In this document: positions 7,016 to 16,635 of the stretch, piece after piece | How positions within the stretch are numbered: position 1 is the stretch's first letter | Layout of the letters: every line of letters begins with the position of its first letter | From: Paludibacteraceae bacterium | GTDB lineage: Bacteria; Bacteroidota; Bacteroidia; Bacteroidales; Paludibacteraceae | NCBI GenBank assembly: GCA_017446585.1 | Contig: JAFSQL010000003.1 | Coordinates: 1-51,305 of the forward strand | Direction of reading: 5' to 3' | DNA length: 51,305 nt | The notes under the pieces: generated by a model | Told to the model about the DNA's origin: nothing | Database searches by the model: none | Seen by the model: the letters and a program-made list of their open reading frames with translations, nothing else | Made by a program: the position numbers and the translations under genes

Positions 7016-9136
7016 ATGGCTAAGCAAGACTTACACTTGACGCGAAACATCGGTATCATGGCGCACATTGATGCCGGCAAGACAACCACGTCAGAGCGTA
7101 TCCTTTTCTATACAGGTAAGACCCACAAGATCGGTGAGGTGCATGACGGCGCCGCAACGATGGACTGGATGGCACAGGAGCAAGAGCGCGGTATCACTAT
7201 CACGTCCGCCGCTACGACCTGCGCATGGACTTACAACGGACAACAGTATAAGATCAACCTGATTGACACCCCGGGGCACGTGGACTTCACCGCAGAGGTG
7301 GAACGTTCGTTGCGCGTCCTTGACGGTGCTATCGCCACCTATTCCGCCGCTGACGGCGTTCAGCCTCAGTCGGAGACGGTGTGGCGTCAGGCTGACAAGT
7401 ATCGCGTGCCACGTATCGGCTACGTGAACAAGATGGACCGTTCGGGTGCAGACTTCTTCGAGACGGTGAACCAAATGAAGACCATTCTCGGCGCACACCC
7501 TGTAGTGATTCAAATTCCTATCGGCGCGGAGGAGAACTTCAAAGGTCTCGTTGACCTGATCAAGATGAAGGCTATTCTTTGGCACGACGAGACGATGGGC
7601 GCGGAGTATGACGTCGAGGAGATTCCGGCAGAACTCAAGGCTGAGGCAGAGGAATGGCGCGCTAAGCTCGTCGAGACGGCTGCTGAGTTTGATGAGGCTC
7701 TGATGGAGAAGTTCTTCGACGATCCTGATTCCGTTACGGAGGAGGAGATTATCGCCGGTATCCGCAAGGGAACCATCAGCATGGAGATTTGCCCTATGTT
7801 GCTCGGTTCGTCGTACAAGAACAAGGGTGTTCAACCGTTGCTTGACTACACTTGCGCATTCCTGCCATCGCCATTGGACACCGAGAACATCATCGGTACG
7901 AACCCAACGACGGGTGAGGAGGAAGACCGCAAGCCATCGGAAGACGCTCCGACATCGGCTCTCGCGTTTAAGATCGCCACGGACCCATTCGTAGGTCGTT
8001 TGTGCTTCTTCCGCGTGTATAGCGGTAAGGTTGAGGCAGGTTCGTATGTTTACAACAGCCGCAGCGACAAGAAGGAGCGTATTTCTCGTTTGTTCCAAAT
8101 GCACTCGAACCATCAGAATCCGGTAGATGTTATCTCCGCCGGTGACATTGGTGCGGGTGTAGGTTTCAAGGATATTCGCACGGGTGACACCTTGTGTGAC
8201 GAGGCACATCCAATCGTGCTCGAGTCCATGGAGTTCCCAGAACCAGTGATTGGTATCTCGGTTGAGCCTAAGACTCAGAAAGACCTTGACAAGTTGGGTA
8301 TCGGTCTCGCCAAGTTGGCGGAGGAAGACCCTACGTTCCGTGTTCAGTCAGACCCAGAGACGGGTGAGACCGTGATTTCAGGTATGGGTGAGCTTCACCT
8401 CGACATCATCATTGACCGTTTGCGTCGTGAGTTCAAGGTGGAATGTAACCAAGGTCGTCCACAAGTTAAGTACAAGGAGGCGATTAAAGACACCGTTCAA
8501 CACCGTGAGGTTTACAAGAAGCAGACGGGTGGTCGCGGTAAGTTCGCCGACATCGTGGTGACCGTAGGTCCTGTTGACGAGGACTTCAAGGAGGAAGGTT
8601 TGCAGTTCGTTGACCAAGTGAAGGGTGGTAACGTGCCTAAGGAGTATATCCCAAGCGTACAAAAGGGTTTCGCTGCTGCCATGAAGAGTGGTGTGCTTTG
8701 CGGTTATCCTGTTGACCACTTGAAGGTGACGTTGGTTGACGGTAGCTTCCACCCAGTCGATTCTGACCAGCTCTCGTTCGAAGTCGCTGCGCAACTCGCG
8801 TTCAAGGCCGCTTGCGCCAAGGCTCGTCCAGTGTTGTTGGAGCCAATCATGAAGCTCGAGGTTATCACTCCAGAAGAGAACATGGGTGACGTGATCGGTG
8901 ACTTGAACAAGCGTCGCGGTCAGGTAGAAGGCATGGACAGCACGAAGTCCGGCGCTCGCATCGTGAAGGCGAAAGTTCCGTTGGCAACGTTGTTCGGTTA
9001 TGTGACCGACTTGCGTACCATCACTTCGGGTCGCGCCACGAGTTCGATGGAGTTTGACCACTACGCTGAGGTTAGCACCTCGATTGCCCGCACCATCGTG
9101 GAGGAGGCAAAGGGTCACGTTGAACTTTTGAAGTAA
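7016..9136 (+). CDS. fusA: Translation elongation factor G
   Basis: 706 residues, the usual length. GTPase motifs are AHIDAGKTT (16-24), RGITITSA (58-65), DTPGH (84-88) and NKMD (138-141). The domain IV loop follows [18 protein letters not shown], and the C-terminal domain V includes [23 protein letters not shown] drives translocation of tRNA and mRNA after peptide transfer and splits ribosomes with RRF. This is the housekeeping copy by position, between rpsG (29 bases) and rpsJ (92 bases). No tuf gene follows, as is usual in Bacteroidetes. Confidence 0.98.
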   Translation: MAKQDLHLTRNIGIMAHIDAGKTTTSERILFYTGKTHKIGEVHDGAATMDWMAQEQERGITITSAATTCAWTYNGQQYKINLIDTPGHVDFTAEVERSLRVLDGAIATYSAADGVQPQSETVWRQADKYRVPRIGYVNKMDRSGADFFETVNQMKTILGAHPVVIQIPIGAEENFKGLVDLIKMKAILWHDETMGAEYDVEEIPAELKAEAEEWRAKLVETAAEFDEALMEKFFDDPDSVTEEEIIAGIRKGTISMEICPMLLGSSYKNKGVQPLLDYTCAFLPSPLDTENIIGTNPTTGEEEDRKPSEDAPTSALAFKIATDPFVGRLCFFRVYSGKVEAGSYVYNSRSDKKERISRLFQMHSNHQNPVDVISAGDIGAGVGFKDIRTGDTLCDEAHPIVLESMEFPEPVIGISVEPKTQKDLDKLGIGLAKLAEEDPTFRVQSDPETGETVISGMGELHLDIIIDRLRREFKVECNQGRPQVKYKEAIKDTVQHREVYKKQTGGRGKFADIVVTVGPVDEDFKEEGLQFVDQVKGGNVPKEYIPSVQKGFAAAMKSGVLCGYPVDHLKVTLVDGSFHPVDSDQLSFEVAAQLAFKAACAKARPVLLEPIMKLEVITPEENMGDVIGDLNKRRGQVEGMDSTKSGARIVKAKVPLATLFGYVTDLRTITSGRATSSMEFDHYAEVSTSIARTIVEEAKGHVELLK

Positions 9137-9153
9137 GAATAAATTCTAAATCT

Positions 9154-9207
9154 GTTTGAACGGGCTACGGGCTTAGCAAATGACTCTTAGGTCCGACCCG
9201 CTCAAAC
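9154..9207 (+). promoter_or_regulatory. Stem-loop between fusA and rpsJ
   Basis: GTTTGAaCGGG (9154-9164) pairs with CCCGcTCAAAC (9197-9207), with one mismatch and a 32-base loop. No T tract follows, so it does not look like a terminator. It could be an RNA processing or translational control site at the head of the S10 genes; this is inference from position only. Confidence 0.45.
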
Positions 9208-9228
9208 CTAACTTAAAAACCAAAAACA

Positions 9229-9537
9229 ATGAGTCAGCAAAAAATTCGCATTAAACTTACCAGCTACGATCACAATCTCGTGGACAAGAGCGCAGAGAAG
9301 ATTGTCGCTACCGTAAAAGCCAGCGGCGCAGCCGTAAGCGGTCCTATTCCGTTGCCAACGCATCGTCGCGTGTTCACGGTATTGCGTTCGACCTTCGTTA
9401 ACAAGAAGAGCCGCGAGCAGTTCCAATTGTGTGACAACAAACGTCTCATCGACATCTACAACGCGTCATCGAAGACGGTGGATGCTTTGATGAAGCTTGA
9501 GTTGCCTTCAGGCGTTGACGTGGCTATCAAACTCTAA
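9229..9537 (+). CDS. rpsJ: 30S ribosomal protein S10
   Basis: 102 residues, full length. The conserved [21 protein letters not shown] start and the [17 protein letters not shown] loop are diagnostic, split here at about residues 5-25 and 40-56. S10 sits in the 30S head; in other bacteria it also serves as NusE in antitermination. It is first gene of the S10 block and follows the fusA stem-loop. Confidence 0.98.
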   Translation: MSQQKIRIKLTSYDHNLVDKSAEKIVATVKASGAAVSGPIPLPTHRRVFTVLRSTFVNKKSREQFQLCDNKRLIDIYNASSKTVDALMKLELPSGVDVAIKL

Positions 9538-9570
9538 TGTTTTTTTCAGAATACAAATTTTAATATTGAA

Positions 9571-10191
9571 ATGCCAGGATTATTAGGAAAGAAAATCGGA
9601 ATGACATCCGTTTTCAGTGCCGAGGGAAAGAATATTCCATGCACTGTTATCGAAGCAGGTCCTTGCGTCGTTACTCAAATCAAGACTACGGAGAAAGACG
9701 GTTATGCCGCTTTGCAAGTAGGCTTTCAGGAGACCACCGAGAAGCACGTCACGAAGGGTGAGCTCGGTCACTTCAAGAAAGCGGGAGTAGCGCCACAACG
9801 CCACTTGGCCGAGTTCAAAGATTTCGAGGGTGACTACAAATTGGGTCAGGTCATCACCGCAGACAACGTGTTCCAGGAGGAAGACTGGGTTGACGTTGTA
9901 GGTACCAGCAAGGGAAAAGGATTTCAAGGCGTTGTGAAGCGTCATGGATTCGGCGGTGTAGGTCAGTCGACTCACGGTCAGGACGACCGTTTGCGCGCTC
10001 CGGGTTCTATCGGTGCGTCTTCGTATCCAAGCCGTGTCTTCAAAGGCATGCGCATGGCCGGACGTATGGGCGGTGAACGCGTGACTGTTCAAAACCTTCA
10101 GGTGCTTAAAGTGATTCCTGAGCACAACCTCTTGTTAATCAAGGGTAGCGTGCCAGGTGCCAAAGGTTCAATTGTAATCATCAACAAGTAG
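9571..10191 (+). CDS. rplC: 50S ribosomal protein L3
   Basis: 206 residues, full length. [15 protein letters not shown] at the N-terminus and [16 protein letters not shown] at about 115-130, followed by the [16 protein letters not shown] loop that reaches toward the peptidyl transferase centre. L3 is an early-assembling 23S rRNA binding protein. It lies 33 bases after rpsJ and 10 before rplD. Confidence 0.98.
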   Translation: MPGLLGKKIGMTSVFSAEGKNIPCTVIEAGPCVVTQIKTTEKDGYAALQVGFQETTEKHVTKGELGHFKKAGVAPQRHLAEFKDFEGDYKLGQVITADNVFQEEDWVDVVGTSKGKGFQGVVKRHGFGGVGQSTHGQDDRLRAPGSIGASSYPSRVFKGMRMAGRMGGERVTVQNLQVLKVIPEHNLLLIKGSVPGAKGSIVIINK

Positions 10192-10201
10192 TTTATCAGA
10201 C

Positions 10202-10834
10202 ATGGAACTCAGTATCTATAACATAAAGGGAGAGGATACCGGACGCAAGGTCACGCTTGATGACCAAATATTCGGCATTGAGAACCCTAACGATCACGCC
10301 ATCTATTTGGACGTGAAGCAGCATTTGGCAAACCGTCGCCAAGGCACGGCGAAGTCGAAGGAGCGCAGTGAAATCAGCGGTTCAACCCGCAAGCTCGGTC
10401 GTCAGAAGGGTGGCGGTGGCGCCCGTCGCGGTGACATCAACTCACCAGTGTTGGTGGGTGGTGCTCGCGTGTTCGGTCCAAAGCCACGTGACTATTCGTT
10501 CAAGTTGAACAAGAAAGTGAAGCGTTTGGCTCGCAAGTCCGCTTTGACCTATAAGGCGAAGGACAGCGCGATTATCGTTGTTGACGCATTCAACATTGAG
10601 GAGCCAAAGACGAAGAAGTTCTTGGAAATAGCCAACAACTTGAAGATTAACGACAAAAAGTCGCTTATCGTGTTGAACGAGCCAAATAATAACGTATCTT
10701 TGTCGGCTCGAAACTTGCAAAATGCGAACGTGATAACCGTTTCTCAGTTAAATACTTACCGTATTCTCAACAATGAAAAGTTGGTGCTTACGGAGGAAGC
10801 GGTTGCCACGATTAACAATACTTTTAACGCTTAA
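10202..10834 (+). CDS. rplD: 50S ribosomal protein L4
   Basis: 210 residues, full length. The exit-tunnel loop is present as [16 protein letters not shown] near residues 62-77, followed by [17 protein letters not shown]4 lines the peptide exit tunnel near the macrolide site; in E. coli it also represses the S10 operon. Whether that control exists here is unknown. Start at the ATG at 10202, 10 bases after rplC. Confidence 0.98.
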   Translation: MELSIYNIKGEDTGRKVTLDDQIFGIENPNDHAIYLDVKQHLANRRQGTAKSKERSEISGSTRKLGRQKGGGGARRGDINSPVLVGGARVFGPKPRDYSFKLNKKVKRLARKSALTYKAKDSAIIVVDAFNIEEPKTKKFLEIANNLKINDKKSLIVLNEPNNNVSLSARNLQNANVITVSQLNTYRILNNEKLVLTEEAVATINNTFNA

Positions 10835-10856
10835 TCAATAAGGGAGACTCTAAATC

Positions 10857-11147
10857 ATGGCAATTATCATTAAACCAATCGTCACTGAGAAGCAGACCGC
10901 CCTTACGGAGAAATTGAACAAGTACGGTTTCCGCGTGGATATCAAGGCCAACAAGATTCAAATCAAGAAGGCGGTTGAGGATCGTTACAACGTGACCGTT
11001 ACGGGCGTGAATACCCTGATTATTCCGGGTAAGAAGAAAAGTCGCTATACGAAAGCGGGAATCATCAATGGTTCCACGTCGGCATATAAGAAAGCCATCG
11101 TGACGCTGAAGGAAGGTGACAAAATAGATTTTTATAGCAACATTTAG
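10857..11147 (+). CDS. rplW: 50S ribosomal protein L23
   Basis: 96 residues, full length. KPIVTEKQTALTEKLNKYGF and the KKAVEDRYNVTVTGVNTL helix-strand are typical of L23. L23 borders the exit of the peptide tunnel and is the docking site for trigger factor and SRP. It lies between rplD and rplB in the usual order, with 22-base spacers. Confidence 0.97.
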   Translation: MAIIIKPIVTEKQTALTEKLNKYGFRVDIKANKIQIKKAVEDRYNVTVTGVNTLIIPGKKKSRYTKAGIINGSTSAYKKAIVTLKEGDKIDFYSNI

Positions 11148-11168
11148 TTTTTTTAGTTTCAATACAGA

Positions 11169-11993
11169 ATGGCTGTACGTAAATTTAGTCCCTCTTCGCC
11201 AGGGCAGAGACACAAAGTTATTGGCACATTCGACACAATTACTTCGACGGTGCCAGAAAAGTCTCTTGTAATCGGTAAGCACAGTACCGGCGGCCGCAAC
11301 AACGATGGTAAGATGACCATGCGTTACAGGGGCGGTGGACACAAGAGAAAGTATAGAGTAATTGACTTCAAACGCGACAAGGATGGAGTACCGGCAACCG
11401 TAGCCACAATCGAGTATGACCCAAACCGTTCAGCTCGAATTGCGTTGCTCGTATATGCCGACGGCGAAAAGCGCTACATCCTGGCACCTAATGGATTGAC
11501 GGTAGGTCAAAAGGTGGTGTCAGGCGCTGACGCACTTCCTGAGGTTGGTAACGCGCTGCCGATGAAGAGCATGCCTCTCGGTACCGTTATTCACAACATC
11601 GAATTGTATCCTGGTCACGGTGCCGCGATGGTACGTAGTGCCGGAACGTTCGCTCAACTCACGTCACGTGAGGACAATTACGCGATTATTAAGTTGCCTT
11701 CGGGTGAGACACGTAAGGTGCTCTCTGACTGCAAGGCGACGGTAGGTAGCGTTGGAAACAGTGACCACTCACTGGAGAAGTCCGGCAAGGCCGGTCGTTC
11801 CCGTTGGTTGGGACGTCGTCCACACAACCGTGGTGTCGTTATGAACCCAGTTGATCACCCAATGGGTGGTGGTGAAGGTCGTGCGAGCGGTGGTCACCCA
11901 CGTTCACGTAAGGGCTTGCTTGCTAAGGGTCTGAAGACACGTCACCCTAAGAAGCAGTCGAATAAACTTATCATTGAAAGACGTAAGAAATAA
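11169..11993 (+). CDS. rplB: 50S ribosomal protein L2
   Basis: 274 residues, full length. [20 protein letters not shown] (about 57-76) and the C-terminal [20 protein letters not shown] block are diagnostic; the conserved His in this block lies close to the peptidyl transferase centre. L2 is needed for subunit joining and for placing tRNA in the A and P sites. Order rplW-rplB-rpsS is standard. Confidence 0.98.
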   Translation: MAVRKFSPSSPGQRHKVIGTFDTITSTVPEKSLVIGKHSTGGRNNDGKMTMRYRGGGHKRKYRVIDFKRDKDGVPATVATIEYDPNRSARIALLVYADGEKRYILAPNGLTVGQKVVSGADALPEVGNALPMKSMPLGTVIHNIELYPGHGAAMVRSAGTFAQLTSREDNYAIIKLPSGETRKVLSDCKATVGSVGNSDHSLEKSGKAGRSRWLGRRPHNRGVVMNPVDHPMGGGEGRASGGHPRSRKGLLAKGLKTRHPKKQSNKLIIERRKK

Positions 11994-12002
11994 TCCAACA
12001 CT

Positions 12003-12272
12003 ATGAGCCGTTCACTTAAAAAAGGACCATATATAGACCGCAACGTGGAGAAAAAGATTCTCGCGATGAACGAGAGCGGAAAGAAAAGCGTGATCAAGAC
12101 ATGGGCGCGCGCTTCGATGATTTCTCCAGACTTCGTAGGTCATACATTGGCCGTTCACAACGGGAACAAGTTCATCCCCGTATTCATTACCGAGAACATG
12201 GTAGGACACCGTTTGGGCGAGTTTGCCTTGACCCGTACCTTCCGTGGTCATAGCGGTAATAACAAAAAATAA
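12003..12272 (+). CDS. rpsS: 30S ribosomal protein S19
   Basis: 89 residues, full length. [19 protein letters not shown], then [20 protein letters not shown] and [20 protein letters not shown]19 binds 16S rRNA in the 30S head and contacts L5 at the subunit bridge. It starts 10 bases after rplB. Confidence 0.98.
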   Translation: MSRSLKKGPYIDRNVEKKILAMNESGKKSVIKTWARASMISPDFVGHTLAVHNGNKFIPVFITENMVGHRLGEFALTRTFRGHSGNNKK

Positions 12273-12299
12273 TCGCTAATAAAAAAACAATAGATAACA

Positions 12300-12707
12300 A
12301 TGGGTAAAAGAAAAAGACTCGCAGCCGAGAAGCGCAAGGAGGACATGAAGTCCATATATATCGCTCGGCTGAATAACGTCCCAACGTCGCCCCGCAAAAT
12401 GCGACTTCTTGCCGATATGATTCGCGGTGTTGAAGTGAGCCGCGCGCTCGGTATGCTCAAGTTCTCGACGAAGCGTGACAGTGCGTTGCGTCTGGAGAAA
12501 CTTTTGCGTTCCGCCATTAACAACTGGGAGCAAAAGACGAACCAGAAGGCGGAGGACGCTACGCTCTACGTGAGCATGATAAAGGTAGATGAAGGTCGTA
12601 CGTTGAAGCGTTTGCGTCCAGCACCACAAGGTCGCGGATATCGCATTCGCAAGCGTTCAAACCACGTCACCATTCAAGTTGACACAAAAGACGAAGCAAA
12701 AAAGTAA
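12300..12707 (+). CDS. rplV: 50S ribosomal protein L22
   Basis: 135 residues. [20 protein letters not shown] near residues 29-48 is the family start, and the long beta hairpin [20 protein letters not shown] lines the exit tunnel at its narrow point. The N-terminal 20 residues ([20 protein letters not shown]) extend beyond the E. coli protein, as is common in Bacteroidetes. It lies 27 bases after rpsS and 6 before rpsC. Confidence 0.97.
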   Translation: MGKRKRLAAEKRKEDMKSIYIARLNNVPTSPRKMRLLADMIRGVEVSRALGMLKFSTKRDSALRLEKLLRSAINNWEQKTNQKAEDATLYVSMIKVDEGRTLKRLRPAPQGRGYRIRKRSNHVTIQVDTKDEAKK

Positions 12708-12713
12708 GAAGAC

Positions 12714-13454
12714 ATGGGACAGAAAATCAATCCAATTAGCAATCGCATAGGCATCATCCGCGGATGGGAGTCGAACTGGTTCGGCGGTAAGAACTATGGC
12801 GACACGCTCATTGAGGACTCCAAAATTCGTGAATACCTCAATACTCGACTTGCTGAAGCCATGCTCTCGCGCATTATCATTGAGCGCACGCTTAAGCTCG
12901 TCACGATTACAGTATGCACCGCTCGTCCAGGTCAGATTATCGGAAAGGCCGGACAAGAGGTGGAGAAGTTGAAAGAAGAATTGAAGACTATCACCGATAA
13001 GGATATCCAATTGAATATCCACGAGGTGAAGAAACCAGAACTTGACGCTACGATAGTGGCAAACGACTTGGCTCGCAAGATAGAGCGCAAGGTTGCCTAC
13101 AAGCGTGCGATCAAGATGGCGATCCAAGGCGCGATGCGTCAGGGAGCCGAGGGAATCAAGATACACGTTGCCGGTCGTCTCAACAACGCCGAAATGGCGC
13201 GCAGCGAGATGTTTAAGGAAGGTAGAACTCCACTGCATACCCTCCGTGCCGACATCGATTACGCCCAAGCCACCGCAGTTACCAAGGTAGGCGCGATAGG
13301 CGTAAAGGTATGGATCTGCAAAGGTGAGGTATATGGTAAACGCGACCTGATGCCTGATTTCTCCGCTAAAGAAGGTCCATCAAACAATAACCGAGGCGAA
13401 CGTCGTGGACGTGGCGAACGACGCGGACGTGGCGAACGACGTAACGCAAAATAA
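12714..13454 (+). CDS. rpsC: 30S ribosomal protein S3
   Basis: 246 residues. KH-domain region [19 protein letters not shown] (about 62-80) and C-terminal [19 protein letters not shown] are diagnostic. S3 lines the mRNA entry tunnel and takes part in unwinding structured mRNA. The C-terminus carries short basic repeats of GERRGR, encoded by an 18-base tandem repeat (13390-13444), which lengthen the tail relative to E. coli. Confidence 0.98.
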   Translation: MGQKINPISNRIGIIRGWESNWFGGKNYGDTLIEDSKIREYLNTRLAEAMLSRIIIERTLKLVTITVCTARPGQIIGKAGQEVEKLKEELKTITDKDIQLNIHEVKKPELDATIVANDLARKIERKVAYKRAIKMAIQGAMRQGAEGIKIHVAGRLNNAEMARSEMFKEGRTPLHTLRADIDYAQATAVTKVGAIGVKVWICKGEVYGKRDLMPDFSAKEGPSNNNRGERRGRGERRGRGERRNAK

Positions 13455-13473
13455 TCTAAACAGCTAAATTATC

Positions 13474-13905
13474 ATGTTACAACCTAAGAGAACCAAATAT
13501 CGCCGTAACCAAAAAGGTAGGCTCAAAGGTAATGCGCAACGTGGCAATCAGCTCGCCTTCGGTGCGTTCGGTATCAAGTCGCTTGGCACCAAGTGGCTGA
13601 CTGGACAACAGATAGAGGCAGCCCGTGTCGCTGTGAACCGTTATATGCAACGTGAGGGACAGGTGTGGATTCGCATATTCCCTGACAAGGTGATGACCAA
13701 GAAGCCGTTGGACGTACGTATGGGTAAAGGAAAGGGAGATCCTGTGGGATTTGTCGCAACCGTTACACCAGGTCGTATGTTGTTCGAGGTTGACGGAGTG
13801 TCACTTGAAGTTGCGAAGGAGGCGTTGCGTCTTGCGGCGCAGAAGCTTCCGATCAAGACGAAGTTTGTTGTCCGCAGGGACTATGTTGCACCTGAAAAAG
13901 CGTAA
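13474..13905 (+). CDS. rplP: 50S ribosomal protein L16
   Basis: 143 residues, full length. [19 protein letters not shown] and [36 protein letters not shown] are diagnostic. L16 helps organise the A-site tRNA binding region and is a late assembly protein. It ends 6 bases before rpmC. Confidence 0.98.
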   Translation: MLQPKRTKYRRNQKGRLKGNAQRGNQLAFGAFGIKSLGTKWLTGQQIEAARVAVNRYMQREGQVWIRIFPDKVMTKKPLDVRMGKGKGDPVGFVATVTPGRMLFEVDGVSLEVAKEALRLAAQKLPIKTKFVVRRDYVAPEKA

Positions 13906-13911
13906 TTGACC

Positions 13912-14109
13912 ATGAAAACAAAAGAAATCAAAGAGCTTTCTGTCGAGGAGCTTCAGGAGCGCGTGGCTCAACTCAAGTTGAATCTTGAGACGATGAAGAT
14001 CAACCACGCAATATCCCCGCTCGACAAGCCAACGGAGATCACGAAAACACGTCACACGATAGCTCAACTCCTCACCGAGTTGACGAAACGTAATAACCAG
14101 CAGAAGTAA
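13912..14109 (+). CDS. rpmC: 50S ribosomal protein L29
   Basis: 65 residues. I start at the ATG at 13912 ([18 protein letters not shown]) rather than at a TTG two codons upstream that abuts the rplP stop. The two-helix pattern and [19 protein letters not shown] are standard for L29, which lies beside L23 at the tunnel exit. Confidence 0.96.
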   Translation: MKTKEIKELSVEELQERVAQLKLNLETMKINHAISPLDKPTEITKTRHTIAQLLTELTKRNNQQK

Positions 14110-14116
14110 TATCACT

Positions 14117-14374
14117 ATGGAACAAAGAAATTTACGTAAGGTCAGAATAGGTGAGGTTACCTCCAACAAGATGGACAAGACCATCACGGTGTCTGTCAAG
14201 TATAAGGAGAAACACCCTATCTATGGTAAGTTCGTCTCCAAGACCAAGAAATATCATGCACACGACGAGAAGAACGAGTGCAATGAAGGCGACACAGTAA
14301 AAATAATGGAGACCCGTCCACTCAGCGCGACGAAACGTTGGAGACTGGTCGAGATAATTGAAAGGGCAAAATAA
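14117..14374 (+). CDS. rpsQ: 30S ribosomal protein S17
   Basis: 85 residues, full length. [20 protein letters not shown] (about 9-28) and [20 protein letters not shown] are diagnostic of this OB-fold primary 16S rRNA binder. It is separated from rpmC by 7 bases and from rplN by 2. Confidence 0.98.
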   Translation: MEQRNLRKVRIGEVTSNKMDKTITVSVKYKEKHPIYGKFVSKTKKYHAHDEKNECNEGDTVKIMETRPLSATKRWRLVEIIERAK

Positions 14375-14376
14375 TC

Positions 14377-14742
14377 ATGATACAGACTGAAACCAGATTA
14401 AACGTCGCCGACAATTCCGGCGCCAAAGAGGTACTCTGCTTCCGTATCTTGGGTGGCACGCGCAAGCGTTACGCTACGATAGGTGACACGATAGTAGTTG
14501 CCGTAAAGAGTGCGATTCCATCATCGGACGTAAAGAAGGGTTCGGTAAGCAAGGCCATCATTGTAAGAACCAAGAAGGAGGTTCGTCGTAAGGACGGCAG
14601 TTACATTCGCTTTGACGACAATGCCTGCGTGTTGGTGAATGGAGCGGGCGAGCTTCGTGGCAGCCGTATTTTCGGCCCTGTAGCTCGTGAGATTCGCGCC
14701 AAGAACATGAAAATCGTTTCGTTGGCACCAGAGGTGCTTTAA
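14377..14742 (+). CDS. rplN: 50S ribosomal protein L14
   Basis: 121 residues, full length. [20 protein letters not shown] and [32 protein letters not shown] are diagnostic. L14 forms an intersubunit bridge with 16S rRNA and is the docking site of the silencing factor RsfS. Confidence 0.98.
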   Translation: MIQTETRLNVADNSGAKEVLCFRILGGTRKRYATIGDTIVVAVKSAIPSSDVKKGSVSKAIIVRTKKEVRRKDGSYIRFDDNACVLVNGAGELRGSRIFGPVAREIRAKNMKIVSLAPEVL

Positions 14743-14765
14743 TTCTCAAAAACAGAAACACAACA

Positions 14766-15086
14766 ATGGTTAAACTTAAAATCAAAAAAGGTGATACCGT
14801 TTTCGTCAACTCAGGCGAGGACAAAGGCAAAACCGGCAAGGTGCTCTCTGTACAAGTAGAGAAGCAACGCGCCATTGTCGAAGGTATCAATATGGTGTCG
14901 AAACACACCAAGCCTAACGCCAAGAACACTCAAGGCGGAATCGTAAAACAAGAAGCAGCGATTCACATCTCGAAGTTGAATGTAGTTGATCCGAAGACAG
15001 GTGCTCCAACGCGTGTCGGTCGTCGTGTCAATGAAGACGGAAAGATTGTTCGTTACGCAAAAAAATCAGGGGAGGAACTCAAGTAA
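14766..15086 (+). CDS. rplX: 50S ribosomal protein L24
   Basis: 106 residues with the KOW motif [20 protein letters not shown] at the N-terminus and [14 protein letters not shown] after it. L24 is one of the two proteins that start 50S assembly. Its TAA stop overlaps the rplE ATG by one base (TAATG). Confidence 0.98.
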   Translation: MVKLKIKKGDTVFVNSGEDKGKTGKVLSVQVEKQRAIVEGINMVSKHTKPNAKNTQGGIVKQEAAIHISKLNVVDPKTGAPTRVGRRVNEDGKIVRYAKKSGEELK

Positions 15087-15628
15087 TGGAAACAACAGAA
15101 CTCAAAAAACAGTATCAGGAGGAGATCGTTCCTGCCCTCATGAAGCAATTTGGTTATACCAGCGTGATGCAGGTTCCAAAACTTCAGAAGATTGTGTTGA
15201 ACCAAGGTCTTGGTGACGCGACCGCAGACAAGAAGATTGTTGATTCGGCTATCGTAGAGATGACCGCCATAGCAGGTCAGAAAGCCGTTCCAACGCTTTC
15301 GAAGAAGGACATCGCCGGTTTCCGCGTTCGTAAGAAGATGCCTATCGGTGTCTGCGTGACGCTTCGCGGCGCGCGTATGTATGAGTTCCTCGAGCGTTTG
15401 ATACGTGTGGCATTGCCTCGTATTCGTGACTTCCGCGGTATTGCGAACAAGTTGGACGGTCGTGGTAACTATACGCTTGGTATCACGGAGCAGATTATCT
15501 TCCCAGAGATCAACATCGAACAAGTTTCGAAGATCAGTGGTATGAATATCACGTTTGTAACCTCAGCGCAGACCGATGAGGAGGGTTTCGCTCTTCTGAA
15601 AGCATTCGGACTGCCATTTAAGAAGTAA
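15086..15628 (+). CDS. rplE: 50S ribosomal protein L5
   Basis: 180 residues, full length. [19 protein letters not shown] and [38 protein letters not shown] are diagnostic. L5 binds 5S rRNA and forms the bridge to S19 and S13. Translation is probably coupled to rplX through the one-base overlap. Confidence 0.98.
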   Translation: METTELKKQYQEEIVPALMKQFGYTSVMQVPKLQKIVLNQGLGDATADKKIVDSAIVEMTAIAGQKAVPTLSKKDIAGFRVRKKMPIGVCVTLRGARMYEFLERLIRVALPRIRDFRGIANKLDGRGNYTLGITEQIIFPEINIEQVSKISGMNITFVTSAQTDEEGFALLKAFGLPFKK

Positions 15629-15643
15629 TAAAAACACGTTATT

Positions 15644-15913
15644 ATGGCAAAAAAATCACTTATCGCGCGTGAGGTAAAGCGTCAAAAATTGGTCGCTAAG
15701 TATGCCGCAAAACGCGAACAACTGAAGAAGGAGGGCAACTATGAAGCACTTCAGGCTCTCCCCAAGAACGCAAGCCCAGTCCGTTTGCACAATCGTTGCA
15801 AGGTGTCGGGTCGTCCGAAAGGTTATATGCGTCAATTCGGCATTTCGCGTATTCAATTTCGCGAACTCGCTTCCAAGGGTTTGATTCCTGGAGTGAAGAA
15901 AGCAAGCTGGTAA
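15644..15913 (+). CDS. rpsN: 30S ribosomal protein S14, last gene of the cluster here
   Basis: 89 residues, the long form without the zinc-binding Cys set (a single Cys remains in [19 protein letters not shown]). [20 protein letters not shown] is the C-terminal signature. S14 is a late 30S head protein. The next genes in nearly all bacteria are rpsH and rplF; here none follows and a strong terminator begins 50 bases after the stop. The remaining spc and alpha genes must be elsewhere in the genome. Confidence 0.97.
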   Translation: MAKKSLIAREVKRQKLVAKYAAKREQLKKEGNYEALQALPKNASPVRLHNRCKVSGRPKGYMRQFGISRIQFRELASKGLIPGVKKASW

Positions 15914-15965
15914 AAAACGTCGCTCACATGAAAGTGTGAAACGACTGAGATAAAGTTAGAAAATA

Positions 15966-16010
15966 GAGGAGCAGGAAAATCAAATGGATTTTCTTGCTCC
16001 TCTTTTTCTT
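15966..16010 (+). terminator. Strong rho-independent terminator after rpsN
   Basis: A 16-bp stem (15966-15981 with 15987-16002, one G-T pair) around an AAATG loop, followed by TTTTTCTT. It ends the ribosomal protein transcript. Confidence 0.92.
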
Positions 16011-16175
16011 CAGGAATTAGCATGTCTTGGGAAGACGGGGGAAAACTTCGGATTGTTTTTTTTCGAAAAGTAGTTTTTAGTGAGGTAAATGGGAAGATCG
16101 GATGACAAGTGTGTTTGAAAAAAAAATAGTATTAAAAAGTTTTTTTGGGGGGTGAACGTGTCTTGTCAATTGTGA
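16011..16175. other. Homopolymer-rich spacer at the ribosomal operon break
   Basis: These 165 bases between the terminator and the crcB stop have runs of eight T, nine A, seven T and six G. I find no ORF and no recognisable piece of rpsH or another ribosomal gene on either strand. It looks like decayed DNA at an old rearrangement junction, which is inference. Confidence 0.5.
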
Positions 16176-16541
16176 TTAAAGGCAGGAACAGAGTTTTGAA
16201 CCGAGGAAAACGGCAAAAATGCCTATGAAGAAACTTGCGGCAGAGTATAGGACCGCAGTCAGTATATCGGCAGTCTTCATCAGTTCAAGATTTTCGGCGG
16301 CGAAGGTACTAAAGGTGGTGAACCCTCCGCAGAACCCTGTTATCAAGAGCAGTCGTAGGGGGGAGGAAAGTGAATTGCGCGCCACGAGTCCCAACAGGAG
16401 ACCTATGATGAAAGCCCCGGAGAGATTGACGAAGAGTGTTGCCCAAGGAAATGATGATGAGGGCAGGCATTTGGAAACTAAGAATCGACAGGCGGAGCCG
16501 AGTGCACCGCCGAGCGCGACAAGAAGTAAGGAACGGAACAT
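16176..16541 (-). CDS. crcB: Fluoride channel CrcB/Fluc
   Basis: 121 residues with four predicted membrane helices. ALGGALGSACRFLVSK at the N-terminus, the Asn in FVNLSGAFIIGLLLG, and GFCGGFTTFSTFAAE are the Fluc signatures; the FTTFSTF segment supplies the Phe and Thr residues that line the fluoride pore. The protein works as an antiparallel dimer in the inner membrane and lets fluoride leave the cell. Only one crcB gene is visible, consistent with a homodimer. Its leader is short (about 30 bases from the TATCTTTG box), too short for a fluoride riboswitch. It is divergent from dnaX. Confidence 0.93.
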   Translation of the reverse strand: MFRSLLLVALGGALGSACRFLVSKCLPSSSFPWATLFVNLSGAFIIGLLLGLVARNSLSSPLRLLLITGFCGGFTTFSTFAAENLELMKTADILTAVLYSAASFFIGIFAVFLGSKLCSCL

Positions 16542-16565
16542 AATCTTTTTTATCTAAAAACCAGT

Positions 16566-16573
16566 CAAAGATA
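16566..16573 (-). promoter_or_regulatory. -7 promoter box of crcB
   Basis: TATCTTTG on the minus strand, 24 bases before the crcB ATG. Confidence 0.55.
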
Positions 16574-16609
16574 GGAAGAAAGCGGACAATGGAATAGGAA
16601 GAAATTCAT

Positions 16610-16617
16610 TATCTTTG
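16610..16617 (+). promoter_or_regulatory. -7 promoter box of dnaX
   Basis: TATCTTTG, 18 bases before the dnaX ATG at 16636, so the leader would be only about ten bases. It is back to back with the crcB box 36 bases away. Confidence 0.6.
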
Positions 16618-16635
16618 CGAACAAGAGAAAGAGAC

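Noticed and set aside
7091-8209. 372-codon minus-strand frame opposite fusA
   Set aside because: Shadow of the EF-G gene; no recognisable domain and the plus strand is certain.
16542-16600. Fluoride riboswitch before crcB
   Set aside because: The leader after the -7 box is too short and lacks the crcB RNA conserved bases.
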